Part shown: positions 1-9,574 of the stretch, in pieces
Layout of the letters: the number at the start of each line of letters is the position of its first letter
How positions within the stretch are numbered: the stretch's first letter is position 1
From: Actinoplanes siamensis
GTDB taxonomy: Bacteria > Actinomycetota > Actinomycetes > Mycobacteriales > Micromonosporaceae
Length of the DNA stretch: 64,000 nt
Direction: 5' to 3'
Assembly: GCF_016862395.1 (NCBI RefSeq)
Contig: NZ_BOMW01000036.1
Location: 1 to 64,000 of the forward strand
Notes under the pieces: model-generated
The model's database searches: none
Told to the model about the DNA's origin: nothing
Seen by the model: the letters and a program-made list of their open reading frames with translations, nothing else
Made by a program: the position numbers and the translations under genes

Positions 1-1
1 C

Positions 2-316
2 CAGGACGCCACCGTGCAGGGTCTGCAGAACATCCTCGCCGGCGACCAGTGCATGACCGTCTACAAGGCCATCAAGAAGGAGGCCAACGCGGCCGCCGAC
101 CTGGCCGTCTCGCTGGCCAAGGGGGAGAAGCCGACCAGCGCGACCGGCACCGTCACCGACCCGCAGTCGAAGGCGTCCGTTCCGTCCGTGCTGCTGAAGC
201 CGGAGGCGATCACCAAGGCGAACCTCAAGACCGTCGTCGACGACGGCTTCGTGACCAAGGCCGAGCTCTGCACCGCCGCCTTCGCGGCGGCCTGCACCGC
301 TGCCGGCATCAGCTGA
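2..316 (+). CDS. Sugar ABC transporter substrate-binding protein, C-terminal part
   Basis: This is the last 104 residues of a periplasmic-binding-type protein whose start lies left of the window. It would be the extracytoplasmic sugar receptor for the ATPase and permease that follow on the same strand. The fragment (QDATVQGLQNILAGDQ, then VYKAIKKEA and a terminal domain with two Cys, ELCTAAFAAACTAAG) resembles the C-terminus of XylF-like xylose-binding proteins: a dimension of tandem helices after the last strand. Codon use is typical of the window. The stop is followed by a strong stem-loop before the ATPase gene. Assignment to xylose rather than ribose or another sugar rests mainly on the neighbours. 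Confidence 0.72.
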   Translation, partial: QDATVQGLQNILAGDQCMTVYKAIKKEANAAADLAVSLAKGEKPTSATGTVTDPQSKASVPSVLLKPEAITKANLKTVVDDGFVTKAELCTAAFAAACTAAGIS

Positions 317-349
317 TCCAGCAGCAGCACCACCGCTCGAACCGGCGAC

Positions 350-382
350 GGCGCCGCTCACGCAACCCGCGTGGGCGGCGCC
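350..382 (+). terminator. Stem-loop between binding-protein and ATPase genes
   Basis: Perfect 14-bp hairpin: GGCGCCGC then TCACGC, loop AACCC, then GCGTGG and GCGGCGCC (one T-G wobble). No T-tract follows. Placed between the binding-protein gene and the ATPase gene, it probably causes partial termination or protects the upstream mRNA, so the binding protein is made in excess. Confidence 0.6.
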
Positions 383-439
383 TGAGTCTGGTTCACGCGG
401 TTCCCGAACGGCCGGTCACCGAACGAAGGAGAAACATCC

Positions 440-1239
<800 letters not shown>

Positions 1240-1243
<4 letters not shown>

Positions 1244-2502
1244 CCACCACACCCACCCTTGAGACCGCCGGTGGCGTCAAGGTCGTCAAGCCCACCGTCG
1301 CCAGCCACTTCCGCGACTACTTCGGCCGGATCCGGGGCGGCGACCTCGGCGCGCTGCCCGCCGTCCTGGGCCTGGTCATCCTGGTGGCGATCTTCGGAAG
1401 CGCCCGCAGCGACACGTTCTTCAGCGCCGGCAACTTCGCGAACCTGTTCAACCAGGCGGCCGGCACCATCATGATCGCGATGGGCCTGATCTTCGTCCTG
1501 CTGCTGGGCGAGATCGACCTGTCCGCGGGTTTCGCGGCCGGCGTCTGCGGCGCGGTGATGGCCATCCTGCTCACCGAGCACGGCTACAACCAGGGCGTCG
1601 CGCTGGCCGCCGCGCTGGCCACCGGCGTGGTGATCGGCCTGCTGCTGGGCCTGCTGGTGTCGAAGGTCGGCATCCCGTCCTTCGTCGTCACCCTGGCGGC
1701 CTTCCTGGCCTTCCAGGGCGTGCTGCTGAACCTGCTGGGCGAGGGCAAGAACATCTCGATCCCGGACGGCTTCATCAAGTCGCTCAACAAGGACAGCCTC
1801 CCGGTCGCCTGGAGCTGGGCTCTCGCTGTGGCGGCGGTCGCCGGCTTCGCGCTGATCCAGTTCCTGCGGCACCGTGGGCGGGCCCGTCGCGGCCTGGTCA
1901 CCGAGCCGATCGGCATCATCGTGCTGCGCGTCGTCGGCATCGCGGCGCTGCTGCTGGTCTCGACCGCGATCCTGACCCAGGAGCGGGCGATCAACCCGGC
2001 CATCGCCACGCTCAAGGGCGTCCCGATCGCGGCGCCGGTGATCGGCGGCTTCCTGGTGCTCTGGACGTTCGTGCTGGGCCGCACCACGTACGGCCGGCAC
2101 GTCTACGCCGTCGGCGGCAACGCCGAGGCGGCCCGCCGCGCCGGCATCCCGGTCGACCGGATCCGCATCTCGGTGTTCGTGATCGGCTCGTTCATGGCCG
2201 CGGTGGGCGGCGTCATGCTGGTCAGCCGGGCCGGCTCGGTCGACCCCAACACCGGTGGCAGCAGCACCCTGCTGTATGCCGTGGGCGCCGCCGTCATCGG
2301 TGGCACCAGCCTCTTCGGCGGCAAGGGCAAGATGATCCACGCGGTGATCGGTGGCGCGGTGATCGCGGTCATCGACAACGGCATGTTCCTGATGGACTTC
2401 TCGTCCGGCACGCGCTACATGTTCACCGGCATCATCCTGCTGATCGCGGCGGGCGTGGACGCGCTGGCCCGGCGACGGGCCGCGGCCACGGGCAACCGCT
2501 GA
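1240..2502 (+). CDS. xylH: Sugar ABC transporter permease (XylH-like)
   Basis: Integral membrane permease of the BPD_transp_2 type found in ribose/xylose importers. The 420-residue length and about ten or more hydrophobic segments fit XylH. Typical family features include GEIDLSAGF near residue 90, SKVGIPSFVVTLA, and the cytoplasmic-loop motif YAVGGNAEAARRAGI, followed by SLFGGKGK near the end. The GTG start overlaps the ATPase stop. A ROK regulator follows after 2 nt, so binding protein, ATPase, permease and regulator read as one operon. Confidence 0.87.
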
Positions 2503-2504
2503 CG

Positions 2505-3683
2505 ATGCGTGCAGGCCCCAGCCAGGAAGAGGTCCGCCGGCACAACCTCGGGACACTGCTGCGGTACGTCCACGTACACGGCGCCACGTCCCGGGCGGAG
2601 CTCACCACCCGGCTCGGCCTCAACCGCAGCACCATCGGGGCACTCACCGCCGAGCTGATCAGCCAGGGGCTGGTCAGCGAGGCGCCGCCCAAGGAGACCG
2701 GCCGGGCCGGGCGGCCGTCACTGGTCGTCCGGCCCGAGTCGGAGAAGATCTTCGCGTACTCCCTCAGCATCGAGGTGGATCGCCTGCGCGCCGGCCGGGT
2801 CGGGCTGGGCGGGCGGATCCTGGAACAGTACGAGACCGTCCGGCCGCCCGGGATGAGCGCGGACGAGGCGGTCGAGCCGCTGGCCCGGTTCGTCCGGGCG
2901 ATGCACGACCAGGTGAGCGACGACGCCCGCTGCGTGGGCAGCGGTCTCGCGGTGGCCGGCATGGTGCGCCGCGAGGACGGCATGGTCCGGCTCGCGCCCA
3001 CGATCGGCTGGGTCGAGGAGCCGGTCGGCGCGGCCCTGAGTGCCGAGCTGGGCTCGCCCGGCACGCTCAGCATCGGCAACCACGCCGACGTCTGCGCGCT
3101 CGCCGAGCACGCCCGAGGCGCGGCGGTGGGCTGCGACAACGTCATCTACCTGTACGGCGACGTCGGGGTCGGCGCCGGCATCGTGGCCGGCGGGCGGCGG
3201 GTCACCGGCCACGGCGGGTACGGCGGCGAGGTCGGTCACATGGTGGTCAACCCGTACGGCCGGCCGTGCGACTGCGGCTCGCGCGGCTGCTGGGAGACCG
3301 AGATCGGCGAGCACGCGCTGCTGCGCCTGTCCGGCCGGGAGAACCGGACCGGGCGGGACGTGGTGCTCGAGGTCGTCGACGCCGCGGTGCGCGGGGACAG
3401 CCAGGCCCAGCACGCGCTGCGGCACGTCGGCGACTGGATCGGGTTCGGCGTCGGCAACCTGGTGAACATCTTCAACCCGGAGGTGGTGATCTTCGGTGGC
3501 ACGCTGCGCGACGTGTACCTGGTCGCCGCGGCGCAGATCCGCAGCCGGCTGAACGCGGTCGGGCTGCCGGCCTGCCGCGAGCACGTCCGGTTGCGCACCC
3601 CCGAGCTGGGCGCCGACGCGGCCCTGATCGGCGCCGCCGAGCTGGCCTTCGAGCGGCTGCTCGACGATCCCCTGATCCCCTGA
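2505..3683 (+). CDS. ROK family transcriptional regulator (XylR/NagC-like)
   Basis: Sugar-responsive repressor, probably of the transporter operon it closes. The N-terminal 80 residues hold a winged helix-turn-helix (TSRAELTTRLGLNRSTIGALT). The rest is a ROK sugar-kinase-like fold with the phosphate-binding loop YGDVGVGAGIVAGG, EVGHMVV and the ROK zinc motif CDCGSRGCWE. The HTH makes a regulator much likelier than a glucokinase. ATG lies 2 nt past the permease stop, so co-expression is likely. The ligand is inferred to be the imported sugar or its phosphate. Confidence 0.85.
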   Translation: MRAGPSQEEVRRHNLGTLLRYVHVHGATSRAELTTRLGLNRSTIGALTAELISQGLVSEAPPKETGRAGRPSLVVRPESEKIFAYSLSIEVDRLRAGRVGLGGRILEQYETVRPPGMSADEAVEPLARFVRAMHDQVSDDARCVGSGLAVAGMVRREDGMVRLAPTIGWVEEPVGAALSAELGSPGTLSIGNHADVCALAEHARGAAVGCDNVIYLYGDVGVGAGIVAGGRRVTGHGGYGGEVGHMVVNPYGRPCDCGSRGCWETEIGEHALLRLSGRENRTGRDVVLEVVDAAVRGDSQAQHALRHVGDWIGFGVGNLVNIFNPEVVIFGGTLRDVYLVAAAQIRSRLNAVGLPACREHVRLRTPELGADAALIGAAELAFERLLDDPLIP

Positions 3684-3718
3684 TCACCCGGCGGGCGCGA
3701 ATCGTCGCCGGAAGATCT

Positions 3719-4678
3719 ATGCTGCCGCGCATGCCCCCGCACCACCCGGTACTGGACCCTGCCGCCGCGTACCCGAAGATCGCCGAACTTCGCTCCGCGC
3801 TGGACTCTCGGGACTGGTCCGCGGCCCGGTCCCTGCTCGACACCGCCGAGCCGGTGGAGCGCGGCTACCTGATCCAGGCGGGCGGCGCGCACTCCGGCCG
3901 GGAGGATCTGCTGCGCGGCGTGCTGGCCGGGCAGCCCGCCGACAGCACCGCCGGCGCGCTGCTCGGCCAGCAGCTGATCCAGGCCGGCCGGACGGTCCGG
4001 ACCGCCCGGCGCGCGCGGGACGTGAGCCGCGAGCAGTCCGCCGCCTTCCACGACAAGTTGCGCCAGGCGGAGATCGTGCTGATCGACGCGGCCGCGCGCA
4101 CGCCGGACGACCCGGCGGTCTGGACCGCCCGGATCACCACCGCCCGGGGCCTGCGGCTGGGCCGGTCCGAGGCGCGTAGGCGGTACGACCGGCTGGCCGG
4201 GATCGACCCGCACTTCCTGCCCGGCCAGTCGGAGTTCCTGCGGCAACTGTGTCCGAAGTGGGGCGGGGACTGGCCGCTGGCGCACGCGTTCGCCAGGGAG
4301 TCGGCCGACGCCGCGCCGCCCGGCACGCTGAACCCGGTGCTGGTCGCCGAGGCGCACCTGGAGCACTGGGCCGGCCTGGACGGCGACGCCGCGGCCCAGC
4401 GGGAACACCTGTGCGCCGACCCGGTCCGCGGCGAACTCTACGAGGCGGCCAAGCGCTCGGTCTGGCACCCGGAGTTCCGCCGCACGCACGGCTGGGTGTC
4501 CGTGATGAGCACGTTCGCCATGGCGTTTGCGCTGCTCGACGACATGCCGGCGGTGGCCTCGATGTTCACCGCGCTCGGCGACCTGGCCACCGGGCAGCCC
4601 TGGTCGTACCTGGGCGATCCGGCCACGGTGATCAGCCGGTACCGCGCCCGCGCGCTGCCCGCCGGAGGCGCCGCATGA
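3719..4678 (+). CDS. Hypothetical protein, helical, possibly TPR-like
   Basis: I do not recognise a named family. The 319-residue protein is soluble, Ala/Arg/Leu-rich and mostly helical, with repeated helix-pair patterns (SRDWSAARSLLDTAEP, then DDPAVWTARITTARGL) like a degenerate tetratricopeptide fold. There is no signal peptide or membrane segment. GGAAG 4 nt upstream supports this ATG; a second in-frame ATG lies four codons on. The stop overlaps the next ATG (ATGA), so it is translationally coupled to the M16-like protein and may be its partner. Confidence 0.7.
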   Translation: MLPRMPPHHPVLDPAAAYPKIAELRSALDSRDWSAARSLLDTAEPVERGYLIQAGGAHSGREDLLRGVLAGQPADSTAGALLGQQLIQAGRTVRTARRARDVSREQSAAFHDKLRQAEIVLIDAAARTPDDPAVWTARITTARGLRLGRSEARRRYDRLAGIDPHFLPGQSEFLRQLCPKWGGDWPLAHAFARESADAAPPGTLNPVLVAEAHLEHWAGLDGDAAAQREHLCADPVRGELYEAAKRSVWHPEFRRTHGWVSVMSTFAMAFALLDDMPAVASMFTALGDLATGQPWSYLGDPATVISRYRARALPAGGAA

Positions 4679-6153
4679 TCCGCCAGGTGGACGTGGACGG
4701 CGTGCCCACGGTGCTGGCGCCGGCCACCGGGCCGATGCACGCCGGCCTGGTCTTCCGGGTCGGGACGGCGGACGAGACGCTGCCGGTCCGGGGCATCACC
4801 CGCCTGGCCGAGCACCTCGCGCTGGACGCCCTCGGCGCCGCCGGGCAGCGGCACAACGGCACGACCGGGGTGGAGCACACCTTCTTCCACGTACGGGGCA
4901 CCGCCGAGGAGATCACCGGTTTCCTCACCGTTGTCTGCGACGCGCTCCGCGAACCCCGCGCCGACCGGATCGCCGCGGCCCGTGAGCGTATGCGCGCCAC
5001 CGACCGGGGCACCGACCCGCTCGCGCTGTGGCGGCACGGCGCCCGCGACTTCGGCCTGCCGGGCTACCCGGAGTGGGGTCTGGACGGGATCGGCGAACAG
5101 CGGCTGCTGGACTGGATCGCGCGCTACTTCAACCGGGAGAACGCGGCTCTCTGGATCGCCGGCGACGAGGTGCCGGCGGCGCTGAAACTGCACCTGGCCA
5201 GCGGGGCGCGGCAACCCGCCCCGGAACCGTCCTCGGCGCTGCCGGCCACCCCGGCCTGGTTCGCCGGCCCGGACAGCGACGTCGCCTGGGACAGCCTGGT
5301 CCGCCGGGAGGCGCGCGCCGCGGTCTTCGCGAACGTGCTGGAACGGCAGATGTTCCGGGAACTGTGGCAGCGGGACGGGATCTCGGACGCGGTCCGGACC
5401 GACTATCAGCCGCGGTCCGGCGGCGACGCCCGGATCGTCGCCTACGCCGGCGCGCCCGCCGACAAGCGCGGCGCGGTCCTCGGCGGCCTGGTCGACGTGC
5501 TGGCCACGATGCGGGCCGGAGTTGTCGCGGCGGACGACGTGTCGGCGGTGGTCCGGCTGACCGCGGAGGGGCTGGCCGACGCCGACGCCCGGGGTGGCCG
5601 GCTCCCCGGGCACGCGTTCAACCTGCTGTCCGGCCAGGATCTGAAGGACCTGGACGAGGCGGTCGCCGAGGTGCGGGCGGTGACCGTGGACGACGTGGCC
5701 GGGGTGGCGGCGAGGGCGTACGACGCCGGGCTGCTGATGGTCCCGTCCGGCGCCCGCGCCGACTGGGCCGGGTACGCCGGCGCGCCGGCCTGCTCCGGGA
5801 CGACCGTCGCCGGCCGGCTCCACCAGGCGGTCCGCGCCCCGGAGCAGCACCTCGTCAGCGGTCCGGGCGGGGTGAGCCACGTGATCGGCGGGGAGCCCTC
5901 GACGGTCCGGTACGACGACTGCGTGGCCCTGCTCGCCTGGCCGGACGGCGCCCGGCAGCTGATCGGCCGGGACGGGATCGCGGTCCGGATCGAGCCGGCG
6001 GTGTTCCGGGACGCCGCCGAGGTGATCCGCGCGGTGGACGCCCGGGTGCCGGCGGGCGCGCGGATCGAGATGCCGGCCCGGGACCCGTCGCTGATCCCGG
6101 CGCCCCCGGCCGGTTGGATCCGACGTCTTACGAACCGCTTACGAGGCCGGTGA
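4675..6153 (+). CDS. M16 peptidase-like protein, probably inactive
   Basis: A 492-residue protein with the fold pattern of M16 (insulinase/pitrilysin) zinc peptidases. The N-terminal repeat contains RLAEHLALDALG near residue 43 and FFHVRG; a second homologous half follows after about residue 210. Active M16 enzymes carry HxxEH; here the first His is replaced by Arg (RLAEH), so a zinc site is unlikely. No signal peptide is visible. The gene is coupled to the upstream unknown gene by ATGA and ends at the start region of the molybdoenzyme gene. It may be a scaffold or substrate-binding pseudo-protease. Confidence 0.72.
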   Translation: MIRQVDVDGVPTVLAPATGPMHAGLVFRVGTADETLPVRGITRLAEHLALDALGAAGQRHNGTTGVEHTFFHVRGTAEEITGFLTVVCDALREPRADRIAAARERMRATDRGTDPLALWRHGARDFGLPGYPEWGLDGIGEQRLLDWIARYFNRENAALWIAGDEVPAALKLHLASGARQPAPEPSSALPATPAWFAGPDSDVAWDSLVRREARAAVFANVLERQMFRELWQRDGISDAVRTDYQPRSGGDARIVAYAGAPADKRGAVLGGLVDVLATMRAGVVAADDVSAVVRLTAEGLADADARGGRLPGHAFNLLSGQDLKDLDEAVAEVRAVTVDDVAGVAARAYDAGLLMVPSGARADWAGYAGAPACSGTTVAGRLHQAVRAPEQHLVSGPGGVSHVIGGEPSTVRYDDCVALLAWPDGARQLIGRDGIAVRIEPAVFRDAAEVIRAVDARVPAGARIEMPARDPSLIPAPPAGWIRRLTNRLRGR

Positions 6154-6182
6154 TCCGGCGTTCCGCGAGGCAGGATGGCCTG

Positions 6183-7694
6183 GTGAGAACATCGATGCGG
6201 GCCGGGCTCGCCGGCGTGGCGGCGGCCGCGGCGGCGCTCGGTCTGGCGGAGCTGGCAGCGGTCTTCGCCGGGGCGCGGTCGGCGCCGCTGGTGGCGGTCG
6301 GCGGCGTGGTCGTCGACCACGTGCCGGCCGGGGTGAAGGACTTCGCCATCGCGGCGTTCGGGACGCACGACAAAACCGCGCTGCTCACCGGGACGGCCAT
6401 CCTTCTCGGTCTCTACGCGTTCGGGGTGGGCGTGCTCGCGGTGCGCCGGTGGGCGCTCGCGGTGGCCGGGATCGCGCTGTTCGGGGCGGTCGGCGCGGCG
6501 GCCGCCTGGACCCGCCCGGGCGCCGGGGCCGGCGCCCCGGTCCCGGCACTGGCCGGGGCTGTGCTGGCCGGGTTCGTGCTGCGCCATCTGGTGCGGCTCA
6601 CGCCGTACTCCCGATCGGACGAGCCGGCGGACGGCGAGAGCCGGCGGCGATTCCTCAAGCAGGTGGGGATCGTCGGCGCCGTCGCCGCGGGCGGCGGCCT
6701 GGCCGGCCGCTGGCTCACCGCACGCGGCGCGGCCACCGCGGCCCGCAGCGAGCTCACCCTGCCGGCGGCGAGCGGACCCCGGCCGGCGGTCCCGGCCGGC
6801 GCCCAGGTGAACGGGGCGGTCCCCTACGTCACGCCGAACGAGGACTTCTACCGCATCGACACCGCCCTGATCACCCCGCAGGTCGATCCGGCGACGTGGA
6901 CGCTGCGGATACACGGCATGGTCCGCAACCCGATCACCATCACCTGGGCGGACCTGATGAAACGCCCGATGGTCGAGCGCTACGTGACGCTCGCCTGCGT
7001 CTCCAACGAGGTCGGCGGCGACCTGATCGGCAACGCGCTCTGGCTGGGCACGCCGATCAAGGCGCTGCTCGACGAGGCCGACCCGCTGCCCGGCGCGGAC
7101 CAGGTGGTGCAGCGCTCGATCGACGGCTGGACGTGCGGCACGCCGACCGCGGCGCTGCGGGACGGGCGGGACGCGCTGCTCGCCATCGGGATGAACGGCG
7201 AGCCGCTGCCGGTCGACCACGGCTTCCCGGTGCGGATGGTCGTTCCCGGACTCTACGGGTACGTCTCGGCCTGCAAGTGGATCACCGGGATCGAGCTGAC
7301 CCGGTTCTCCGACTTCGACGCCTACTGGGTGCCGCGCGGCTGGTCGGCGCAGGGCCCGATCAAGACCGGGTCACGGATCGACACGCCGCGCGACCGTACC
7401 CGGCGCGAGCCCGGCCCGGTCGTGGTGGCCGGTGTGGCGTGGGCCCAGCACCGGGGCATCGCCAAGGTCGAGGTGCAGGTCGACGAGGGTCCCTGGGAGA
7501 CGGCCGCGCTGGCGCCGGCGGTCTCCGACGGCACCTGGCGACAGTGGACGCACACCTGGGACGCGATGCCCGGCCAGCATGTGCTGCGGGTGCGGGCGAC
7601 CGATCTGGACGGCCATCCGCAGACGTCGGAGATCGCCGATCCGGCGCCCGACGGCGCCACCGGATGGCACCAGGTGACCGTCTCCGTCGGCTAG
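6183..7694 (+). CDS. Membrane-anchored sulfite-oxidase-fold molybdenum oxidoreductase
   Basis: Redox enzyme predicted to bind molybdopterin. The first 150 residues hold about four transmembrane helices; a short RRRFLKQ twin-arginine-like motif near residue 157 precedes another hydrophobic stretch. The catalytic domain follows (FYRIDTALITPQVDPATW, then LACVSNEVGG with the Mo-ligand Cys, GLYGYVSACKW) and a Mo-co dimerisation (Ig-like) domain ends it. This architecture is common in actinobacteria; the substrate is unknown. GTG at 6183 has AGGATGG upstream. An alternative GTG at 6150 overlaps the previous stop (GTGA) and would add 11 residues. Confidence 0.82.
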   Translation: MRTSMRAGLAGVAAAAAALGLAELAAVFAGARSAPLVAVGGVVVDHVPAGVKDFAIAAFGTHDKTALLTGTAILLGLYAFGVGVLAVRRWALAVAGIALFGAVGAAAAWTRPGAGAGAPVPALAGAVLAGFVLRHLVRLTPYSRSDEPADGESRRRFLKQVGIVGAVAAGGGLAGRWLTARGAATAARSELTLPAASGPRPAVPAGAQVNGAVPYVTPNEDFYRIDTALITPQVDPATWTLRIHGMVRNPITITWADLMKRPMVERYVTLACVSNEVGGDLIGNALWLGTPIKALLDEADPLPGADQVVQRSIDGWTCGTPTAALRDGRDALLAIGMNGEPLPVDHGFPVRMVVPGLYGYVSACKWITGIELTRFSDFDAYWVPRGWSAQGPIKTGSRIDTPRDRTRREPGPVVVAGVAWAQHRGIAKVEVQVDEGPWETAALAPAVSDGTWRQWTHTWDAMPGQHVLRVRATDLDGHPQTSEIADPAPDGATGWHQVTVSVG

Positions 7695-7789
7695 CCGAAA
7701 ACCGCACTTTTGGTCCGACTCGAAAACACAAGTCGCTCATACGGTGGGTTGCATGTCCACCAATGCGGTTGAAGAACCGCTGAACCACT

Positions 7790-7819
7790 CGACACGGCCC
7801 CCCGGGGAGGACCGTGTCG
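7790..7819. terminator. Bidirectional terminator-like hairpin
   Basis: CGACACGG and CCGTGTCG pair over a 14-nt C/G-rich loop, between the convergent molybdoenzyme and Wbl genes. A second small hairpin, GCGGTT-GAAG-AACCGC, lies just upstream at 7765-7780. Confidence 0.5.
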
Positions 7820-7853
7820 CCAGTCGTGTGGTGATGCCGCGTGCCGGGCGGCC

Positions 7854-8240
7854 TCAGGCCGCCGGTGCCTGCCGTTGTGCGGGCACTGCCGACTTGTGGG
7901 GCCGGCCCAGGCGCGCCTCGAGCCGGGCCAGGTCGACCCGTCCGTGACGATCGGCCAGATCCTCCCAGCCGACCGCGAGCAGCCGCAGCCGCTCCGATTC
8001 GCTGAACCCTCCCCACACCCCGTACGGCTCGCGCACCGCGAGGGCGTGGGCGGCGCACTCGGCCCGCACGGGACACGCGCCGCACATCGTCTTGGCCTTG
8101 GCCTCCCGGCGATTGCGGGACGAACCGCGCTCGCCGTCGGGGTGGAAGAACTGCGCAGTGTCCCGACCCCGGCAGAGCCCCAGGCGCTGCCAGTCCCACA
8201 GGTCGGCGATCGGCCCGGGCAGCCTGCGAACGTTCGACAT
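7854..8240 (-). CDS. whiD: WhiB-family [4Fe-4S] regulator, WhiB3/WhiD type
   Basis: Iron-sulfur redox-sensing transcription regulator of the actinobacterial Wbl family. The subtype is recognisable: LPGPIADLWDWQ at the N-terminus, LCRGRD, FFHPDGERG, then CGACPVRAEC and EPYGVWGGFSESER match M. tuberculosis WhiB3 and Streptomyces WhiD. Four Cys (LC, MC, CxxC..C) would ligate the cluster. I chose ATG 8240 because GGGAGG sits 6 nt upstream; the longer frame from 8282 lacks one. It is divergent from the bldM-like gene, the same arrangement as whiD-bldM in Streptomyces. Likely role: late development and redox control. Confidence 0.9.
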   Translation of the reverse strand: MSNVRRLPGPIADLWDWQRLGLCRGRDTAQFFHPDGERGSSRNRREAKAKTMCGACPVRAECAAHALAVREPYGVWGGFSESERLRLLAVGWEDLADRHGRVDLARLEARLGRPHKSAVPAQRQAPAA

Positions 8241-8471
8241 CAACACCCTCCCTACCGCGCGGCACCGCGGAGTGGTCGACATGGGGGCCTGACGCAGGCC
8301 TCACGCGCATGTACCCCGGCGATCGCCGGCTCACACGCAACATGTCGATGTCTCCGCGAGTCGTGTGGCAAAGAGCTCGCAAGCCATACCTTTCTTTCCC
8401 GTTTTTTCCATCTAAAGCGCGTAATGCTGCGGCCCTCGCGTGATCTCCTCTGAGAGAGAAGGAGGATCACT
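8241..8471. promoter_or_regulatory. Divergent whiD-bldM promoter region
   Basis: About 230 bp between two divergent regulator genes. It holds a perfect AAGGAGG Shine-Dalgarno for bldM (8459-8465), GGGAGG for whiD, and a pyrimidine- and A/T-rich stretch around 8385-8415 (CTTTCTTTCCCGTTTTTT) that stands out from the GC-rich background. I could not assign -35/-10 boxes with confidence. Confidence 0.5.
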
Positions 8472-9317
8472 GTGCGTACCGTCCTCGTGTGCGTCCGAAC
8501 CCCGCTGGCGGCCCAGACCGTCGCGTCCACCGCGGCCCGGCTCGGCATGACCGGCGTCGTCCGGACCGCGGTCAGCGAGACCGAGGCCATGATCCGACTG
8601 GCGGAACGGCCGGCCGAAGTGGTCCTGGCCGACACCGCCGTGACCCGACCCGACAGCGTCGGCTTCACCCGGCGCGTACTCGCCCGCGCCCCGCAGGCAC
8701 AAGTGGTGCTCTTCGGGGCGGAAGATCCGCGGGTGGCCGCGGCGGCCGTCGCCGCCGGCGCCCGCGGCGTGATCCGTGGCGTCGAGCACGACCTGGTCAG
8801 TGTCGTCGCCAAGGCGTTGCTCCTGCTGCTGTTGCCGGTACGCCCGCAGGGCATGCCGATCAACGGCGCCAACGCTCAGCCCGCCGGGGTGGCCGGCGGG
8901 ATGCGCAACAACAACTCACCGGCGGCACGCGGTCAGTACCGCGACGGGATCGGTATGGGCGCGCCGAACGCGGCCGCCGTCCCCGCCATGCTGCCGAACT
9001 CACCGATGGTGCCGGCTCAGCGCGGCGACGCCCCGATCGACCCGGCCACCGGCCGGCCGATGGTGGCCTGGCCGGGCAACGAGGGGGTCGGCATGGGCGA
9101 TGGCCAGCCGGCCGGGCGGCGGCTCACGCTCACCGAGCGTGAGCTGCAGGTTCTGCGGGGGATGGCGGACGGGAAGAGCAACGCGGAGATCGGCCGGGAG
9201 CTCTTCGTCTCCGAGGACACCGTGAAGACGCACGCCCGCCGGCTGTTCCGCAAACTCGGGGCCCGGGACCGGGCGCATGCGGTCGCCGCGGGTTTCCGGG
9301 CGGGCCTGGTCGCCTGA
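8472..9317 (+). CDS. bldM: BldM-like atypical response regulator
   Basis: LuxR/FixJ-type transcription factor. The last 65 residues (LTERELQVLRGMADGKSN, NAEIGRELFVSEDTVKTHAR, RLFRKLGARDRAHAV) are close to the DNA-binding domain of Streptomyces BldM, and whiD lies divergent next door as in Streptomyces. The receiver domain keeps the acceptor-position Asp (VVLADT) but lacks the acidic pair after strand 1 (VCVRTP), the Thr/Ser (LFGAED) and the Lys (IRGVEH), so it is unlikely to be phosphorylated normally. A roughly 80-residue Gly/Asn/Pro-rich linker (about 125-205) is much longer than in Streptomyces BldM. GTG start with perfect SD. Confidence 0.82.
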   Translation: MRTVLVCVRTPLAAQTVASTAARLGMTGVVRTAVSETEAMIRLAERPAEVVLADTAVTRPDSVGFTRRVLARAPQAQVVLFGAEDPRVAAAAVAAGARGVIRGVEHDLVSVVAKALLLLLLPVRPQGMPINGANAQPAGVAGGMRNNNSPAARGQYRDGIGMGAPNAAAVPAMLPNSPMVPAQRGDAPIDPATGRPMVAWPGNEGVGMGDGQPAGRRLTLTERELQVLRGMADGKSNAEIGRELFVSEDTVKTHARRLFRKLGARDRAHAVAAGFRAGLVA

Positions 9318-9574
9318 TCGACACCTCGCGATCCGGCCCGGAGGTCCGCCGTGGCGCAGGCCGTCGCTCCCGGTGGAGCCGGGCGCGGCGGTCTGCCCGC
9401 CGGCGCGCTGTTCACGATGGGTGGGTGGTCCCGGAAGCCACGCGCGGCGGGACTCGGTCGTCGCCGGAAGCTCCGGCCGGGATGCCGGTCCGCGCCGGGA
9501 CCCGGCCAGGGTGCCGGCGTCGCCGGGCCCGTGCCGGGATGCCGGGGTCGTCGAGAGCTCGGTGGGGGTGCCGG

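Noticed and set aside
6150..6182. Earlier GTG start of the molybdoenzyme
   Set aside because: Possible by GTGA coupling, but it adds a basic 11-residue leader and the later GTG has a better RBS; kept as an alternative.
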